From: Pseudo-nitzschia pungens
Taxonomy: Eukaryota > Bacillariophyta > Bacillariophyceae > Bacillariales > Bacillariaceae
Direction of reading: 5' to 3'
NCBI GenBank assembly: GCA_037355855.1
Contig: CM074766.1
Span: forward strand, 3,534,001 to 3,598,000
DNA length: 64,000 nt
Shown: piece after piece, positions 53,127 to 63,599 of the stretch
Position numbering within the stretch: position 1 is the stretch's first letter
Layout: each line of letters starts with the position of its first letter
Notes under the pieces: model-generated
The model's database searches: none
What the model was told of the DNA's origin: nothing
The model's input: the letters and a program-made list of their open reading frames with translations, nothing else
Made by a program: the position numbers and the translations under genes

Positions 53127-53872
53127 GTTTTCACTGCCGAGACGATTGTGATCCCGACACGAAGAAGAGAAGAATTGGATATGCTGTGGACGAAATCGCT
53201 GATCAGCTTTCTCGGACCTGTGTTTGTTCCACTTCCGCCAATTTTCTCTTTTAATCCTTTTTCAATAAAGTTTGTCCATCATAGAACATAGTAGAAGTAA
53301 ACCTTAACTTCACCACCAGATGGCAGAGATCAGAGTTCAGAGTTCAGAGTGCACCGAATTGGTTGTTTCTTGGTTCGAGTTTTGAAATACGGTACGTCTG
53401 TGTGTAGCATCCACGGTCGTGGAGTTAAAAGTGAATTCTGAAACGTGGCTGTATTTTTAGTAAGTAGTTCGTACTGTAGATAGTAACGTAGGTAGACTAC
53501 GAATTCTACCTTTCGTTGGAGTGTGTCGGATGCTTTTGATTGAGATGATTATTTTTGTGGTTGGTAATCGTACACCTTAACTTACGAGTACGAGTAAGGT
53601 TTACCACAACATTTTCAATTTGGCACACGTACGTCCGCCGGCCGTATGTATATATTACTACTGATAGTGTTGAAAGGTACGATACAGTCAGGTGTCACAG
53701 AATGTTTGAGATCAATCCAATCAATCAACAAAATAATGATTTTGATTACCAGTGATTAAAATTTTATCCTCGAAAGATCTCATGATGTTGTGCAGCGAGT
53801 CGAGGGATGATCGCCATAATCCTCTGCAATCGTAATATCGGGCGGCACCGGGTACTCGTAATCACAACAGGA
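53127..53872. promoter_or_regulatory. divergent intergenic region, likely two promoters
   Basis: 746 bp between the start codons of the divergent poly(A) polymerase (-) and DUF4864-like (+) genes. It includes a short AGAGTTCAG direct repeat near 53330-53350 and TTACGAGTA words. No TATA motif can be assigned with confidence. Confidence 0.4.
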
Positions 53873-54598
53873 ATGGCGACAACATTTTCTCTTTTTAATC
53901 GTGCCAACGCTAAGATCAAAGCTCCTAGGTCACAGCGACATGCGTCGCCGGCAGGAATCTGGAAGATTGCCGTCACTCTGGCGCTCTGGCTCCTGTCCTA
54001 TGACGTGTGTTTGTTTTGCCCAAAAAATCCCACCGATACCGCGGCTCCTCCGTTGTATTTTTGCTCGGCGTTTCAATTGAATCCTTCAACATTACCGGGA
54101 GAAATTGTCGAACGGCAACTAATGGCGCTCAAAGACGACGACATGGCTTCGGTGTACAAGTATGCATCACCGGGAAATAAGCTCCAAACCGGCGACGTCA
54201 CAAAGTTTAGCAAAATGGTTCGGTCCGGCCCATACCGGTAGGTCACACATATCTCAGCCTCATCGCAAGGCAACCAGAAAGGTTTCGTTAGCACCACAAT
54301 CAAACATCCGATGATTCTAATGCGAGCAAATCGTGTTTTCTTTTTTTTTCTGGAAAGATATCTGGTGGGGCATTCACGATCCGAAATTCTCATGGAGTGC
54401 AAAATGGGAGCCTCGTGGCAGTTTCTAGTCCGGGTCGTATCACCTGCTGTATCGTCTGACGACGGAGATGAAGAGCCCTACTCGCGGGATACAACAAGTA
54501 GAAAGGTGGTTGAGTATTGGTGGTCACTCTCGAGATGCAATGCTGGTGAGTTTCCCGGATCGTACATGGTCGATGCAGTTATTCCGAACCAAATGTAG
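53873..54598 (+). CDS. DUF4864-like protein with membrane segment, two exons
   Basis: Model: 53873-54237 and 54358-54598; 201 residues. The intron (120 bp, GTAGGT...GGAAAG, preceded by a long T tract) joins GPYR to YLVGHS. ATG at 53873 is preferred over an in-frame upstream Met at 53807 because the latter adds only basic sequence with no conserved feature. After a membrane segment (IWKIAVTLALWLLSY) the soluble part has ERQLMALKDDDMASVYKYAS, GDVTKFSKMVRSGPYR, WQFLVRV and NAGEFPGSYMVDAVIP. This order resembles the DUF4864 domain found in bacteria and plastid-bearing eukaryotes. Its function is unknown. The N-terminal hydrophobic segment could be a signal anchor or part of a plastid presequence. 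Exact family assignment is from memory of motif shape. Confidence 0.7.
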
Positions 54599-56331
54599 AG
54601 CAAAGCCTACAACTCCATTCCATTCTGCAGCTGGTCGACTGTCTGAGAAGAATCCATTTTGGCTAGACCTTCGTCCACATTCTGTGTGAAAGAAACAAGG
54701 GCGACACACTTCGAACACTTGGAATCTGATATCCGATGTCATCGATTTAGATAACACCATCCACCAAAAAAGCATGGTGAAACTCTTTTGACTTATCCGC
54801 GTCGAACATTGTTGTCAATCGACTGAGCGGTAGATAATGCATGTGTGCGGTATGCTTGCAATGTACGCAGACTCCATACATTTCGAAGTCGGACCCATGA
54901 TTCATTTGCATTATTTGCATTGTTTGTTTGTCAGGGAATCTGCCACCCAATAATTCCCTCGATCAATGCGCTGACTTGACAAAAGTTTGTCAAGCTGCGG
55001 GAATTGTGAATCCATGCCTATTTATTGGATCCTCGTTGTCAAATCATTGCTGGATTTCTCTTTTTCTTCATATCTCCGTTGACCAAGCACGATCATGATA
55101 ATTGGCATATTCTGACAAAAAAGGACTCTGTTACAGAATACCGAATTCCAGCACAAACTTTCCATAAATCAAGCTATGCATTGAAAGAAATAATAATGAT
55201 ACGGTGGACCTACTTCGTAATACCGTGAAATATTTAGATCATAGATTATTCAAGGCAAAGGAGTGATGCCTTAATGGTACAAAGACTGGCTTTTCTTGAT
55301 TTCCTTGTTATTCTTGTTCAAAAAACTGCTGAACAGAGGAACAAAATCAAACAGGATTTTAAATCTGGATGATGCTGACGTGTATCAAATTGCTGCATGA
55401 TATGATAATAATCTGACAAAAAAACTCCATGCTTGAATAGCAGTTTGTGGAAAGGAAATTACCTTTCAATACAATGTTACTAGTGTATGTTATTACTATC
55501 CCAGACTAAAAATTTATTTGCTCTTAGGATTTTACACAGTCGTTTCTTGCGTTTGCTTTTGAGAATCAATAGAGGTGTGACTAGTAACTCAACAGAGAAT
55601 TTCTGTTTTTTCAAACAGGATTGCATATTCCAAAATGGGCCTTGTCCGTGCCTGTCTGTTGTCAAGTATGGATGCATGTCCGTTGGGTGCACCAAAAAGA
55701 ATGACGGCACATAATCTAGGTTATGGTATTAGGCATATTAGTTTTAGTTATCACTCACTGAGAGCAATCCAGTTGTTACCTGGACACAAATGGTTACTTG
55801 GATAGAGAAATCATGATTTTGAATGTTAGGCTCCAAAGCAAACCAGATTTGGCATTTTCTGTGTTGCAGTGCCAACTTGGAAACTGATCTGGAAAGGATT
55901 GTGAAGAAGGTTGATGCTCTTTAGGTTGATGGAAAACTACCACATGGTTCTCTTACCAAAGTTATCTGTGAAAAACACAAGGCTGGGTCAGATATCACAA
56001 ATATACTCAATGAAAAAGTGCCTGAAAGGTTTGGAGCTAGAGGATATGAAAGAGTTGGCTTGTCAACAGGCAAAACTTGCCTTGTTCTGTAGAAGAAATC
56101 TAAGATGCTCAAGAAAGGAACTATAATATGTCCTGTATATCACCCATATGTCACTATCCCTTAAGTAGGTATTCTATTGGTGGTTAAACTTAGAGGGGGA
56201 CCTCTAATTAGATACTGAGCACTGTATGCCACGTACCGGAATACAATCACAAGTCCACTCATGACTAAGAATAAGATTAGCAATGCATTGGAATCGCTGA
56301 TTCCAATATAGATTGGAAGCAATAGCAATAG
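54599..56331. other. spacer with a decayed coding fragment
   Basis: Mostly AT-rich with no gene. At about 55868-56130 one frame reads through a single stop as a plausible peptide (LPHGSLTKVICEKHKAGSD and ERFGARGYERVGLSTGKT), perhaps an old transposon remnant. I cannot name it. Confidence 0.4.
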
Positions 56332-56710
56332 TGCGTTGATATCCGCTCGTCAGCGGTCTTCGGGGAACTTAATCGTAGATATAAACTGTCTCGTACTGGT
56401 CTAAAAATAGGGGAAAGCCCTAACAAAAATAACACATAAGGTCCTGGCAAATAGTGAGTCTACAGTGGACTGTTCAAGGTCTATTGCATACGCTCAAGCA
56501 ATACAACCCGCACTTCCCTAGAGGTACATCGGATCGGTCGAAAGGAAGGGCATGATAGGTGTCTATTTTAGATGAAATATAAAGAGTGAAAAAAGGAGCT
56601 GAGCAAAGTGCTCAGCTCTTGTATCGTGACAGCGCTCCGATAAACTCGTATAATAAATAAGCCAACTAATAACATAATAAAAATTTACTTAAGTCTATCA
56701 ATGTAGCGCA
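56332..56710 (-). mobile_element. solo LTR, same family as 1995-2375
   Basis: Starts TGCGTTGAT and ends TGTAGCGCA, matching inverted LTR ends (TGCG...CGCA), with about 330 bp homologous to 1995-2330. No internal sequence or 5-bp target duplication was found, so it is a recombined or truncated copy. Orientation follows the other copy. Confidence 0.7.
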
Positions 56711-56786
56711 TAGGCTATTTTTTAAGCCAAGATACTATAGACGTATAAGGTATACGCGCCATTCTAAGTGCCGCTGATAGCCACTT

Positions 56787-56975
56787 TGCCATACCCCGGG
56801 TCTACTAATGATTAGAATAGTAGTGATATGCAAATTGTGAGCCCTATTGGTTAGTCTATTTGCTACAGTTCTAAGAGCTCTCCAGATCAGCGATTCTATC
56901 GGCTCGCCGATTGTTTTTATCCTTATCCTTAATCCAGTCCCGTGTGTACTCGTGACTGTATTTTGGTGTACGGCA
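56787..56975 (-). repeat. 3' LTR of the complete gypsy element
   Basis: 189 bp. It differs from the 5' LTR at three sites; all three carry A on the plus strand here, against G, G and C in the other. Confidence 0.93.
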
Positions 56976-56993
56976 TACTCCTCCATGGTACTG

Positions 56994-59900
56994 TTATGGT
57001 TTAATGGGATCCCTGCAATAATAAGGATGGACTCTCCTAATATTAACCCGGTCGGTTACAAAGGGAGCAGTTTCGATAGTTACAGTTCCATTGTCGTGGG
57101 CCTTGAGCACTTTGTAAGGTCCTTGCCGTGGGAAGGATAGTTTTGGAATAATGCCCTTCCTTTCCAGGGTGACATAGTCTCCTTCCTTATAGACGTGGGG
57201 GATCCTCTTCCGGTTCTCCCTGATGTTGCTCTTGTGGATACTCTTTTGTTTCCTTGCCTGGATTGCTTCCCAATCCACTGGGAAATTCACGGGCATGAAC
57301 ATGTCTCTTCCAAACACCAACTGTGCCGGGGAGCACCCCAGGGTGGTGTGGATGGCACTCCGGATGGCATATGCTGCCTTGGTGGTGAATTCCTCAAAAG
57401 GGTCCCTCTCGTGGAGGTCCCTTTGTTCCAGGTTAAAGGACAATAGGCAGTCCTTCAGAACCTGGTGGATTCTCTCCAACACTGAATTGGATTGTGGGTT
57501 CCAGGCGCCACTTGGCTTTCTTTTCATCCCCATGTTGTCACAGAGCTCTTGGAACTCTGCTTTGAACTCACTCCCGCCGTCAAAGCCAATTTCCTTTGGG
57601 CGCGGATATCTTGCTAGCCAGGTGCTGTCCAGCAATCGTTGAGTTTCTGCTGCATTTGGGGGGTCCTTCAGGTGAGCCAGTTCGAACCATCTGGTCACTG
57701 GGTCCACCATGGTGAGGACATGAATATGGTAATCCTTTCCATTTTTGTTGTGGACAGTTGCAGGTCCCCAGAGGTCGACGTTGACCCTTTGCCATTTGGT
57801 GACTTCAACTGCTTTCTCCGGTAGTAATCCATATTTCTTCCGGCCACTCTTTTTGAACATCTGACACGTGTGGCAGTGTTTGCAGAGGTCCTGAACGTCC
57901 TTCCGTAGGCCCTTCCAGGTGAACACTGAGCGTATGCTCTGTTCCATTCTCTTTTCTCCGGGATGGACCAACATGCTGTGGTACCATTCCATAACTCTAT
58001 CCTTGAGTTTGTCCGGGATCAGGATCTTTCCTTCCTTGTGGATTAGACTGTAACCTTCCACCATTTTGGTGGTCAGTCGATTGTCTTTTTCCAGAGCACT
58101 CACAATTCCCGTGTCCTTTTGTTGGTAGAACTGGATCATGTCCAGGGCAAGTGGGAATGCACTATTGCCCTGGAATTCTTCCGGTGCTTCTCCAAGTGGG
58201 AATAGGAGTTGCCGGAGGTGCTCTTCCTCATCCGCGTAGGTGAGGGGCTTATTTGGGGGTAGCCATTCCACGGTGTCTGCTGGGTCATCTGTGATGTCCA
58301 GACGAGACAGCGCGTCTGCTGCATCGTTGTCCTTGCCAGCAACGTGCTTGACTACGGGGTGGAACTCCTCCATAAGGAGTCTCCACCGGACCATCCTTTG
58401 GGTGGGCATCTGCTGATAGAGCAGGTTAAGGTGGTCTGTGTGAATAATCACATCTTGTCCTCGTAGGATTCCTTCGAATGCCTTTAGGCCTTCTACTATG
58501 CCCAGGAGTTCTTTTTCTCCAACAGTGTAGTTGAGCTGCGCCGAGTTCAGCTTCCGGGTGTAGAAACCAAGGGGCTTGCCATCTTGGCATACAGTTGCTC
58601 CCAGTTGCCTGTCGCTGGCGTCTGAGTAGAGATGAAATGGTTTTGTAAAGTCTGGAAATGCAAGCTTTGCTTCGTCTGCGAGCATCCTCTTCGCCTCCAT
58701 GAAAGCTTTCTGCTCTGCTGGACCCCAGTACCAGTTCATTTTTCCCTTTTTCCCTGCAAGTTTATTGAGGGGGGCCAGGATGTGGGAGCGACGCTTCCAC
58801 ATGTCCCTGTAGAAATTTACCATTCCAAGGAACATCTTGAGTTGCTTGGTGTTCTTGGGGGCTTCCAGGCGTTTCATCGCCTCCAGCTTCTTTGGCTGGG
58901 GTTGAATGCCCTCTGTTGTTAATAGAAATCCCAGATATTCCACTTCTTTTTGCATGAAGAAGGATTTTCTCAGGTTGGCCCGAAAGCCAGCATCATCCAG
59001 TCTCTGTAGGACTGTATCGATTTTGTCGAGGTGATCCTGTTCCGATTCACCTTCTCTCTGTATGATTAGGATATCATCAATGTAGACCAGGACATAGTCC
59101 AGATCGCCGAGTAGGTTCATCATGACTGACTGGAAGATGTCAGGTGCGCATGCAATTCCCATTGCCAATCGTTTGTAGGCATATTTTCCCCATGGCAGAA
59201 TGGTGGAGCAGATCTTCTGGCTCTCCTTGCAGATGGGAATGGTATAGTAACCTTGGGATAAGTCGAGCGCCGTAGCTGACTTGAACTTTTGTAGTCTTTG
59301 GATTGTTTCCCCTATTCGTGGTAGTGGGAATGGTTTCCTCTGGATGGCTGCATTCATTTTCCGGAAGTCCGTAAGGACCCGGATATCCCCTGTCTTCTTC
59401 GGTTGACAGAACGTGGGGGATGCCCATGGTGAATCATCATCATGGGGGAGTTTCTCCAAGACTCCAATATCGCAGAGCCTGGTGATCTCCTTCCGGAGGG
59501 CTTGTTCAAAGGCATGGGGTACCGTATAGTACCGCTGCCGGACCGGTTTGACCCCTGGTTGGAGTTCAATGGACACCGGTTCTATATTTCTGAGTAGACC
59601 CAACCCTCCTCCAAAGAGTGTTGGGAATTTCTTCAGCGTTTGCTTCAAGGCTTCCTTGGACGTGTCCGTAATCTCCAGGTCATTGACCATAGCGTCTATA
59701 TCGACCTTGGAGTAGTCGGCGTCCAAAATTTTGGATTGTCTCTCCTCCTCTTGTTGGAGGATTGGGCTCTGTGTGTTGGCAAAGAATACTGCCTCACATT
59801 TGTCCGGGTCCGAGAGCTCCCCCATCCCTTTCATGGGAATGGAGTCGCCCTGCCATTCAATCGTCCGGGAGCTGTATTTTATATCCAGTCCCAGTTGTGC

Positions 59901-60260
59901 CATTAGGTCGGATCCTATAATCATGTCATAGGGTACTTCTTCATGGTGATGGTATTCATCCACTTGGAAGGTCCACTTGATGGTCTTGGAGTTTGAAAAT
60001 TCTATCAGCCTTAGTCCCACTGAAGCCGCAGACTTGGTTCTGAACTTGCCTCCATACGTGTTGTAGGTGACAGATCTTTGGTCTCGGTTTGTTAGTTGAC
60101 TTCGGTCGACGAATCGCTTTAGTACAATGGATTTGGAGCAACCAGAGTCTAGTAGGCCCCGGAGCATCCTCCCCTTTCCCTTGTGGTCCAATACCTCCAC
60201 ACAGACGTCCGCAAATCTGTTGATGATGCGGGGTCCGGTGTGGATGGTATCAGGAGCCAT
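56994..60260 (-). CDS. gypsy pol: protease, RT, RNase H, integrase
   Basis: 1088 residues, starting with the ATG that directly follows the gag TGA in the same frame. Protease LLDSGCSKSIVLKR (about residues 36-49), RT with RKMNAAIQRKPFPLPRI and YVLVYIDDILII, and RNase H with HLYSDASDRQLGATV are present. The integrase zinc region ends CKHCHTCQMFKK. The catalytic set is NVDLWGP, FDGGSEFKAEF and SNSVLERIHQ. No chromodomain follows; the protein ends soon after the integrase C-terminal domain (TVTIETAPFVTDRVNIRR). Every catalytic motif is intact, so the enzyme could be active if translated. Because it begins at UGA-AUG, expression could be by reinitiation, readthrough or a separate start. Confidence 0.93.
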   Translation of the reverse strand: MAPDTIHTGPRIINRFADVCVEVLDHKGKGRMLRGLLDSGCSKSIVLKRFVDRSQLTNRDQRSVTYNTYGGKFRTKSAASVGLRLIEFSNSKTIKWTFQVDEYHHHEEVPYDMIIGSDLMAQLGLDIKYSSRTIEWQGDSIPMKGMGELSDPDKCEAVFFANTQSPILQQEEERQSKILDADYSKVDIDAMVNDLEITDTSKEALKQTLKKFPTLFGGGLGLLRNIEPVSIELQPGVKPVRQRYYTVPHAFEQALRKEITRLCDIGVLEKLPHDDDSPWASPTFCQPKKTGDIRVLTDFRKMNAAIQRKPFPLPRIGETIQRLQKFKSATALDLSQGYYTIPICKESQKICSTILPWGKYAYKRLAMGIACAPDIFQSVMMNLLGDLDYVLVYIDDILIIQREGESEQDHLDKIDTVLQRLDDAGFRANLRKSFFMQKEVEYLGFLLTTEGIQPQPKKLEAMKRLEAPKNTKQLKMFLGMVNFYRDMWKRRSHILAPLNKLAGKKGKMNWYWGPAEQKAFMEAKRMLADEAKLAFPDFTKPFHLYSDASDRQLGATVCQDGKPLGFYTRKLNSAQLNYTVGEKELLGIVEGLKAFEGILRGQDVIIHTDHLNLLYQQMPTQRMVRWRLLMEEFHPVVKHVAGKDNDAADALSRLDITDDPADTVEWLPPNKPLTYADEEEHLRQLLFPLGEAPEEFQGNSAFPLALDMIQFYQQKDTGIVSALEKDNRLTTKMVEGYSLIHKEGKILIPDKLKDRVMEWYHSMLVHPGEKRMEQSIRSVFTWKGLRKDVQDLCKHCHTCQMFKKSGRKKYGLLPEKAVEVTKWQRVNVDLWGPATVHNKNGKDYHIHVLTMVDPVTRWFELAHLKDPPNAAETQRLLDSTWLARYPRPKEIGFDGGSEFKAEFQELCDNMGMKRKPSGAWNPQSNSVLERIHQVLKDCLLSFNLEQRDLHERDPFEEFTTKAAYAIRSAIHTTLGCSPAQLVFGRDMFMPVNFPVDWEAIQARKQKSIHKSNIRENRKRIPHVYKEGDYVTLERKGIIPKLSFPRQGPYKVLKAHDNGTVTIETAPFVTDRVNIRRVHPYYCRDPIKP

Positions 60261-61676
60261 TCAGTTGTGGGAACCTTTCCTTTTAAAGGTTTTCCTGTAC
60301 TTTCTTCTGTACTCTTTGAGTTCGCGTTCGGAGATATCGATCTCGTCATCGGAGACTGAGTGGTCAGCTTGGGCCGTGGCCAGTACGTAAGAGTACTCGT
60401 GGTTTGATAGGTTCCTTCCCCAGTGGGGTTTGGAGTACTCCTCAGAGTCTGAGTTGTCTTTTGCCACAAAATGCTCCTTGAGCAAGTTGATGGTTTCCCG
60501 GTCGAATTTTCCCTTCTTGGGGGGTCCGCCGGTTAGTTTCCAGCATTTGCCGGCATGGACCTTGCCACAGGTCTTGCATAGCTGTTTGTTGCTGTTGTCC
60601 ACAGGGCGCTTCTTTTTGCCAGGGGATTTCCCGTGGTGGGTTCCTCCCCCAGATGCGGCCTTGGGATTCTTCTTGGGACCACCGGTTTGTTTTTCGAGGT
60701 CAGAGATTCGTTTGCGGAGTTCATCCTCGCTCTGGATGGTGATTTCCAAATTTTCGAGTTTGTCGATGGTGGTATTAAAGGAGTGGGAATAGACGTCCCA
60801 TCCGATATGGTCTAGTTTCTCTCATTGGGAGTGGGTCATGTTGGAATCTAGGATTTCCTTCATGTCCTCTTCCGAGTAACTGGATGGAGCAGTGCCGTTT
60901 GCGGCGCCACTCTCCCAGAGGCAGTCTGGTAGATAGCTCTGTAGTTCGGCCATGCGGTTCGCCCAAGAGCGGATACCGTGTTTCATGTCGATTTTTGTGT
61001 TCCGGATGAATCTCCGGAGCAGAATGTAGGATCTTTTGCCATTCATGTCGTTGCCAAAGATTTTGAGTTTGAGTGCGTGCATGCACTCCTCAATGACATC
61101 CTTTCTGTACCCCTGGGATCGGTAGTACTGGATGAGGGCAGTCGAGACCCTTTTCTTTGGAACCGGGCCGTCGAGTGTGGCGGACTCCGGTTCTGTTTCG
61201 GACGCTGCCGTAGCAGTCGCGTCGTCGTCGGTTGGGGCGCTGGAGCCCTCCACCGCCTCTTTGGATTCCTCAGAGGGGGGTTCCTTAGGTGGTTCCTTAG
61301 GTTCCCTCATTGCGATCATTTCGAGTTTTTGTTGGATTAGTTGGTTATTGTGGACCTTGTGTCCTGGCTCGGCGTAGTAGGTCCGGCCTAGGACCATTTG
61401 GACAATGGAGAGTGCCTCGTGGGAGAGGATTCTCTGGAGAACATCCAGTTTCTGGTCTCCTTGGAGTTTCTCATTGCCAACAATTTTCTGGTCAAAGTCT
61501 CTCTTCCAGATGATAAAGAGTTCCGGTCTTTCCGTGCCGGTGAGTACCTTCAAGTAGTCACTGAAGGCCACTCCTCCCTTTTCTGAGTCTATGCTCATCT
61601 TTACAGCATTGGCATCTTCCGGCCAGTCCTCTCGTGCAAAGGTAAAGGGTTTCTGTTTGGTTCCTTTAGACGCCAT
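60261..61676 (-). CDS. gypsy gag in two parts, split by an in-frame TGA
   Basis: The ATG at 61676 opens 284 codons (capsid-like, with a Pro/Glu-rich acidic middle) to TGA at 60822-60824. The same frame then continues for another 186 codons to a second TGA at 60261-60263. The second part carries the nucleocapsid: coiled-coil ELRKRISDLEKQ, a Lys-rich GKSPGKKKRPVD, and CKTCGKVHAGKC, a zinc knuckle with slightly short spacing. Without readthrough or a second start the particle protein would lack its RNA-binding domain. There is an ATG at 60749 that could start the second part. Either the first TGA is a nonsense mutation or this is a split or recoded gag. Confidence 0.85.
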
Positions 61677-62410
61677 GGTTGGGTTAATCGTTTATTCTAT
61701 TTAATCTAGTTACACTATTTCTGTTATCTTTGCTGTTTGTGTTGAAACTGAGCAAAAAGTGATTGCTCAGCTCCTCCAGTTTTTCTTGCTGGATTTCCAC
61801 TGCTCTTGCGATAACTCGTGTTATAACTGGATTTCCCCCTGGTTTGTCCAGTGGTGGGAGTTGTTTCTCTCTTTAGTTCCCGGGAATCTCGTGGTTCTCC
61901 GGAGTTGTTTCTGTTTTTATTTCGTGGGAGTCGATTCCCGTGGTTCTCCGGCGTTGCTTCTTTCTTAAGCTGTCACCGGGCCGGTCCCACTTCTCGTTGT
62001 CCCGTGGGATTAGTGGTGTTTAGGTATTTGTTATATACCTTTCCGGATATTTTATATATTTCGGTTTTGGTTGGCGCACTCTTTTCGGTCTGTCCATCCA
62101 CTCAGCGTTGGTCCAATTAGTCCACTCACTGATTTATGTGTCACTTTTTCAGCGTGTATTTTCGAATTTTTCGATTCTTTCCTGTTGTCGACCATGGTCC
62201 TGTTTAGGTACTTAGGCGTCTCTGTTGCTACTGTTGCTCCCTTATACTGGAGCCAACAGTCGCTGGGGTCGGTTTTCCTTGTGCTGCAGGCACCGGATAT
62301 CCTTCTCCCTGTTTTGCTTCTCTGCGTCTCCATTTTTGGCAGTCTTTCGGTCTCGTCGGTCCTTTTCGATCGATCGTTCCCTTCCTGCTCATGGTCATCA
62401 GCGCTCAGCT
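61677..62410 (-). other. long 5' leader of the gypsy element
   Basis: About 735 bp of untranslated sequence between the primer region and the gag ATG. It is pyrimidine-rich on the plus strand and no conserved ORF was seen. Copy A at 1020-1994 has a leader of similar size. Confidence 0.6.
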
Positions 62411-62424
62411 TGATTTTAAAATCA
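62411..62424. other. palindrome at the primer-binding position
   Basis: TGATTTTAAAATCA, a perfect 14-bp palindrome, abuts the 5' LTR on the internal side. No TGG-type tRNA 3'-end complement is present nearby. Confidence 0.6.
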
Positions 62425-62613
62425 TGCCATACCCCGGGTCTACTAGTGATTAGAATAGTAGTGATATGCAAATTGTGAGCCCTATTGGTTAGTCTATTTG
62501 CTACAGTTCTAAGAGCTCTCCAGATCGGCGATTCTATCGGCTCGCCGATTGTTTTTATCCTTATCCTTAATCCCGTCCCGTGTGTACTCGTGACTGTATT
62601 TTGGTGTACGGCA
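62425..62613 (-). repeat. 5' LTR of the complete gypsy element
   Basis: 189 bp, TGCC...GGCA on the plus strand; partner of 56787-56975. Confidence 0.93.
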
Positions 62614-62897
62614 CACTTATTCGGTACGTACGTACTAATATCCCAACTGGTTTACGTGCGGGGGGCACCGTAATCTTACGTTACAGTGGCTGTCAGCGCC
62701 CCTTTAAGTCGCGCTAGAAGTCACTCTGCCAGAGCTGAGTACCATACGTACGTACGATTACTGGTAAGATAAGCCCCTTTAAGTGGCGCAAAAAGTCACG
62801 CTAGAAGTCACTCTGCGGCTGTCGTGATGAGCCAATCAAAAAATTCGATTTGCCAGTACAAATTGTACAGGGATTTATGTAGAAAAAAAAAAATAAA

Positions 62898-63150
62898 TAC
62901 AGGGGGGACAGCAAGCAGCAACGCGTCGATAAAGGGGGGACAGCAAGAAGCAGCAGCAAGCAGCAGCTCAATAATATAGGGGGGGGGACAGCAAGCAGCA
63001 AGAAGCAACGCGTCGATAATACAGGGGGGGGACAGCAAGCAGCAACGACGCGTCGATAATACAGGAGGGACAGCAAGCAGCAAGCAGCAACACGTCGATA
63101 ATACAGGGGGGGACAGCAAGCAGCAGCAACGCGTCGATAATACAGGGGAG
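62898..63150. repeat. satellite array 1
   Basis: About six units built from CAGCAACGCGTCGATAATA, CAGGGGGGACAG and a variable number of CAAGCAG. Period is about 40-50 bp because of the variable tract. All six-frame ORFs here are artefacts of CAG/TAT periodicity. Confidence 0.93.
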
Positions 63151-63163
63151 CAGCAACGTCCGA

Positions 63164-63225
63164 AAACTGGTTCGCGACCCCTCCCAAGAATTTATTTGGG
63201 GGGGTCGTGATTTATTCCTGGCTCA
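63164..63225. repeat. hairpin-bearing dispersed repeat, copy 2
   Basis: ACGTCCGAAAACTG, TTCGCGACCC, AATTTATTTGGGGG and TTCCTGGCT match 13341-13420 in order. Starts right at the end of satellite array 1. Confidence 0.65.
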
Positions 63226-63599
63226 TTTTGACGTAGCTCCATTCGTAGCCCTCTCGCGATTCGCAACCCCAATCGCGACCGAATAACTACCTCAATTACG
63301 AGAAAAAAAAATAAAATTCAAACAAGACCCAATTTTTTTTTAAGACTCAAATATTTTCTTCAGTCACTTAATCAAATTAATCAACATTTTCAAAAAAAAT
63401 ATTTGTTGTCTCAAAATAATCCCCCCCTTCCCCCAATTTTTTTATAATCTGACTCATTAATACCGACCCTACCATCATTATATATTATGAGACTGTTGCA
63501 GAAATTCACTCCCAAAAATTGATTTCTCATCCCGACACAAAGTATTTCCCATCACACCCCTCAAGAAATTCATCACAAAAATCACAATTAAATTAATAC
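63226..63599. other. AT-rich spacer between the two arrays
   Basis: Homopolymeric A, T and C runs (for example CCCCCCCTTCCCCC near 63421) and no coding content. Several CGCGATT/AATCGCGA words near 63256-63280 echo the hairpin repeat. Confidence 0.5.

Larger units (their letters stand above)
56787..62613 (-). mobile_element. complete Ty3/gypsy retrotransposon (TSD CACTT)
   Basis: 5827 bp. Two 189-bp LTRs (56787-56975, 62425-62613) differ at three positions, about 1.6 percent. CACTT flanks both ends (56782-56786 and 62614-62618). Leader, gag, protease, RT, RNase H and integrase are in gypsy order. A purine-rich ATGGAGGAGTA precedes the 3' LTR. A truncated relative lies at 12685-13342. Confidence 0.95.

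Noticed and set aside
30549..62613. TGA reassigned to sense in this organism
   Set aside because: The ORC1 reading frame ends naturally at TGA and other host genes end at TAA or TAG with no internal TGA, so TGA acts as a stop.
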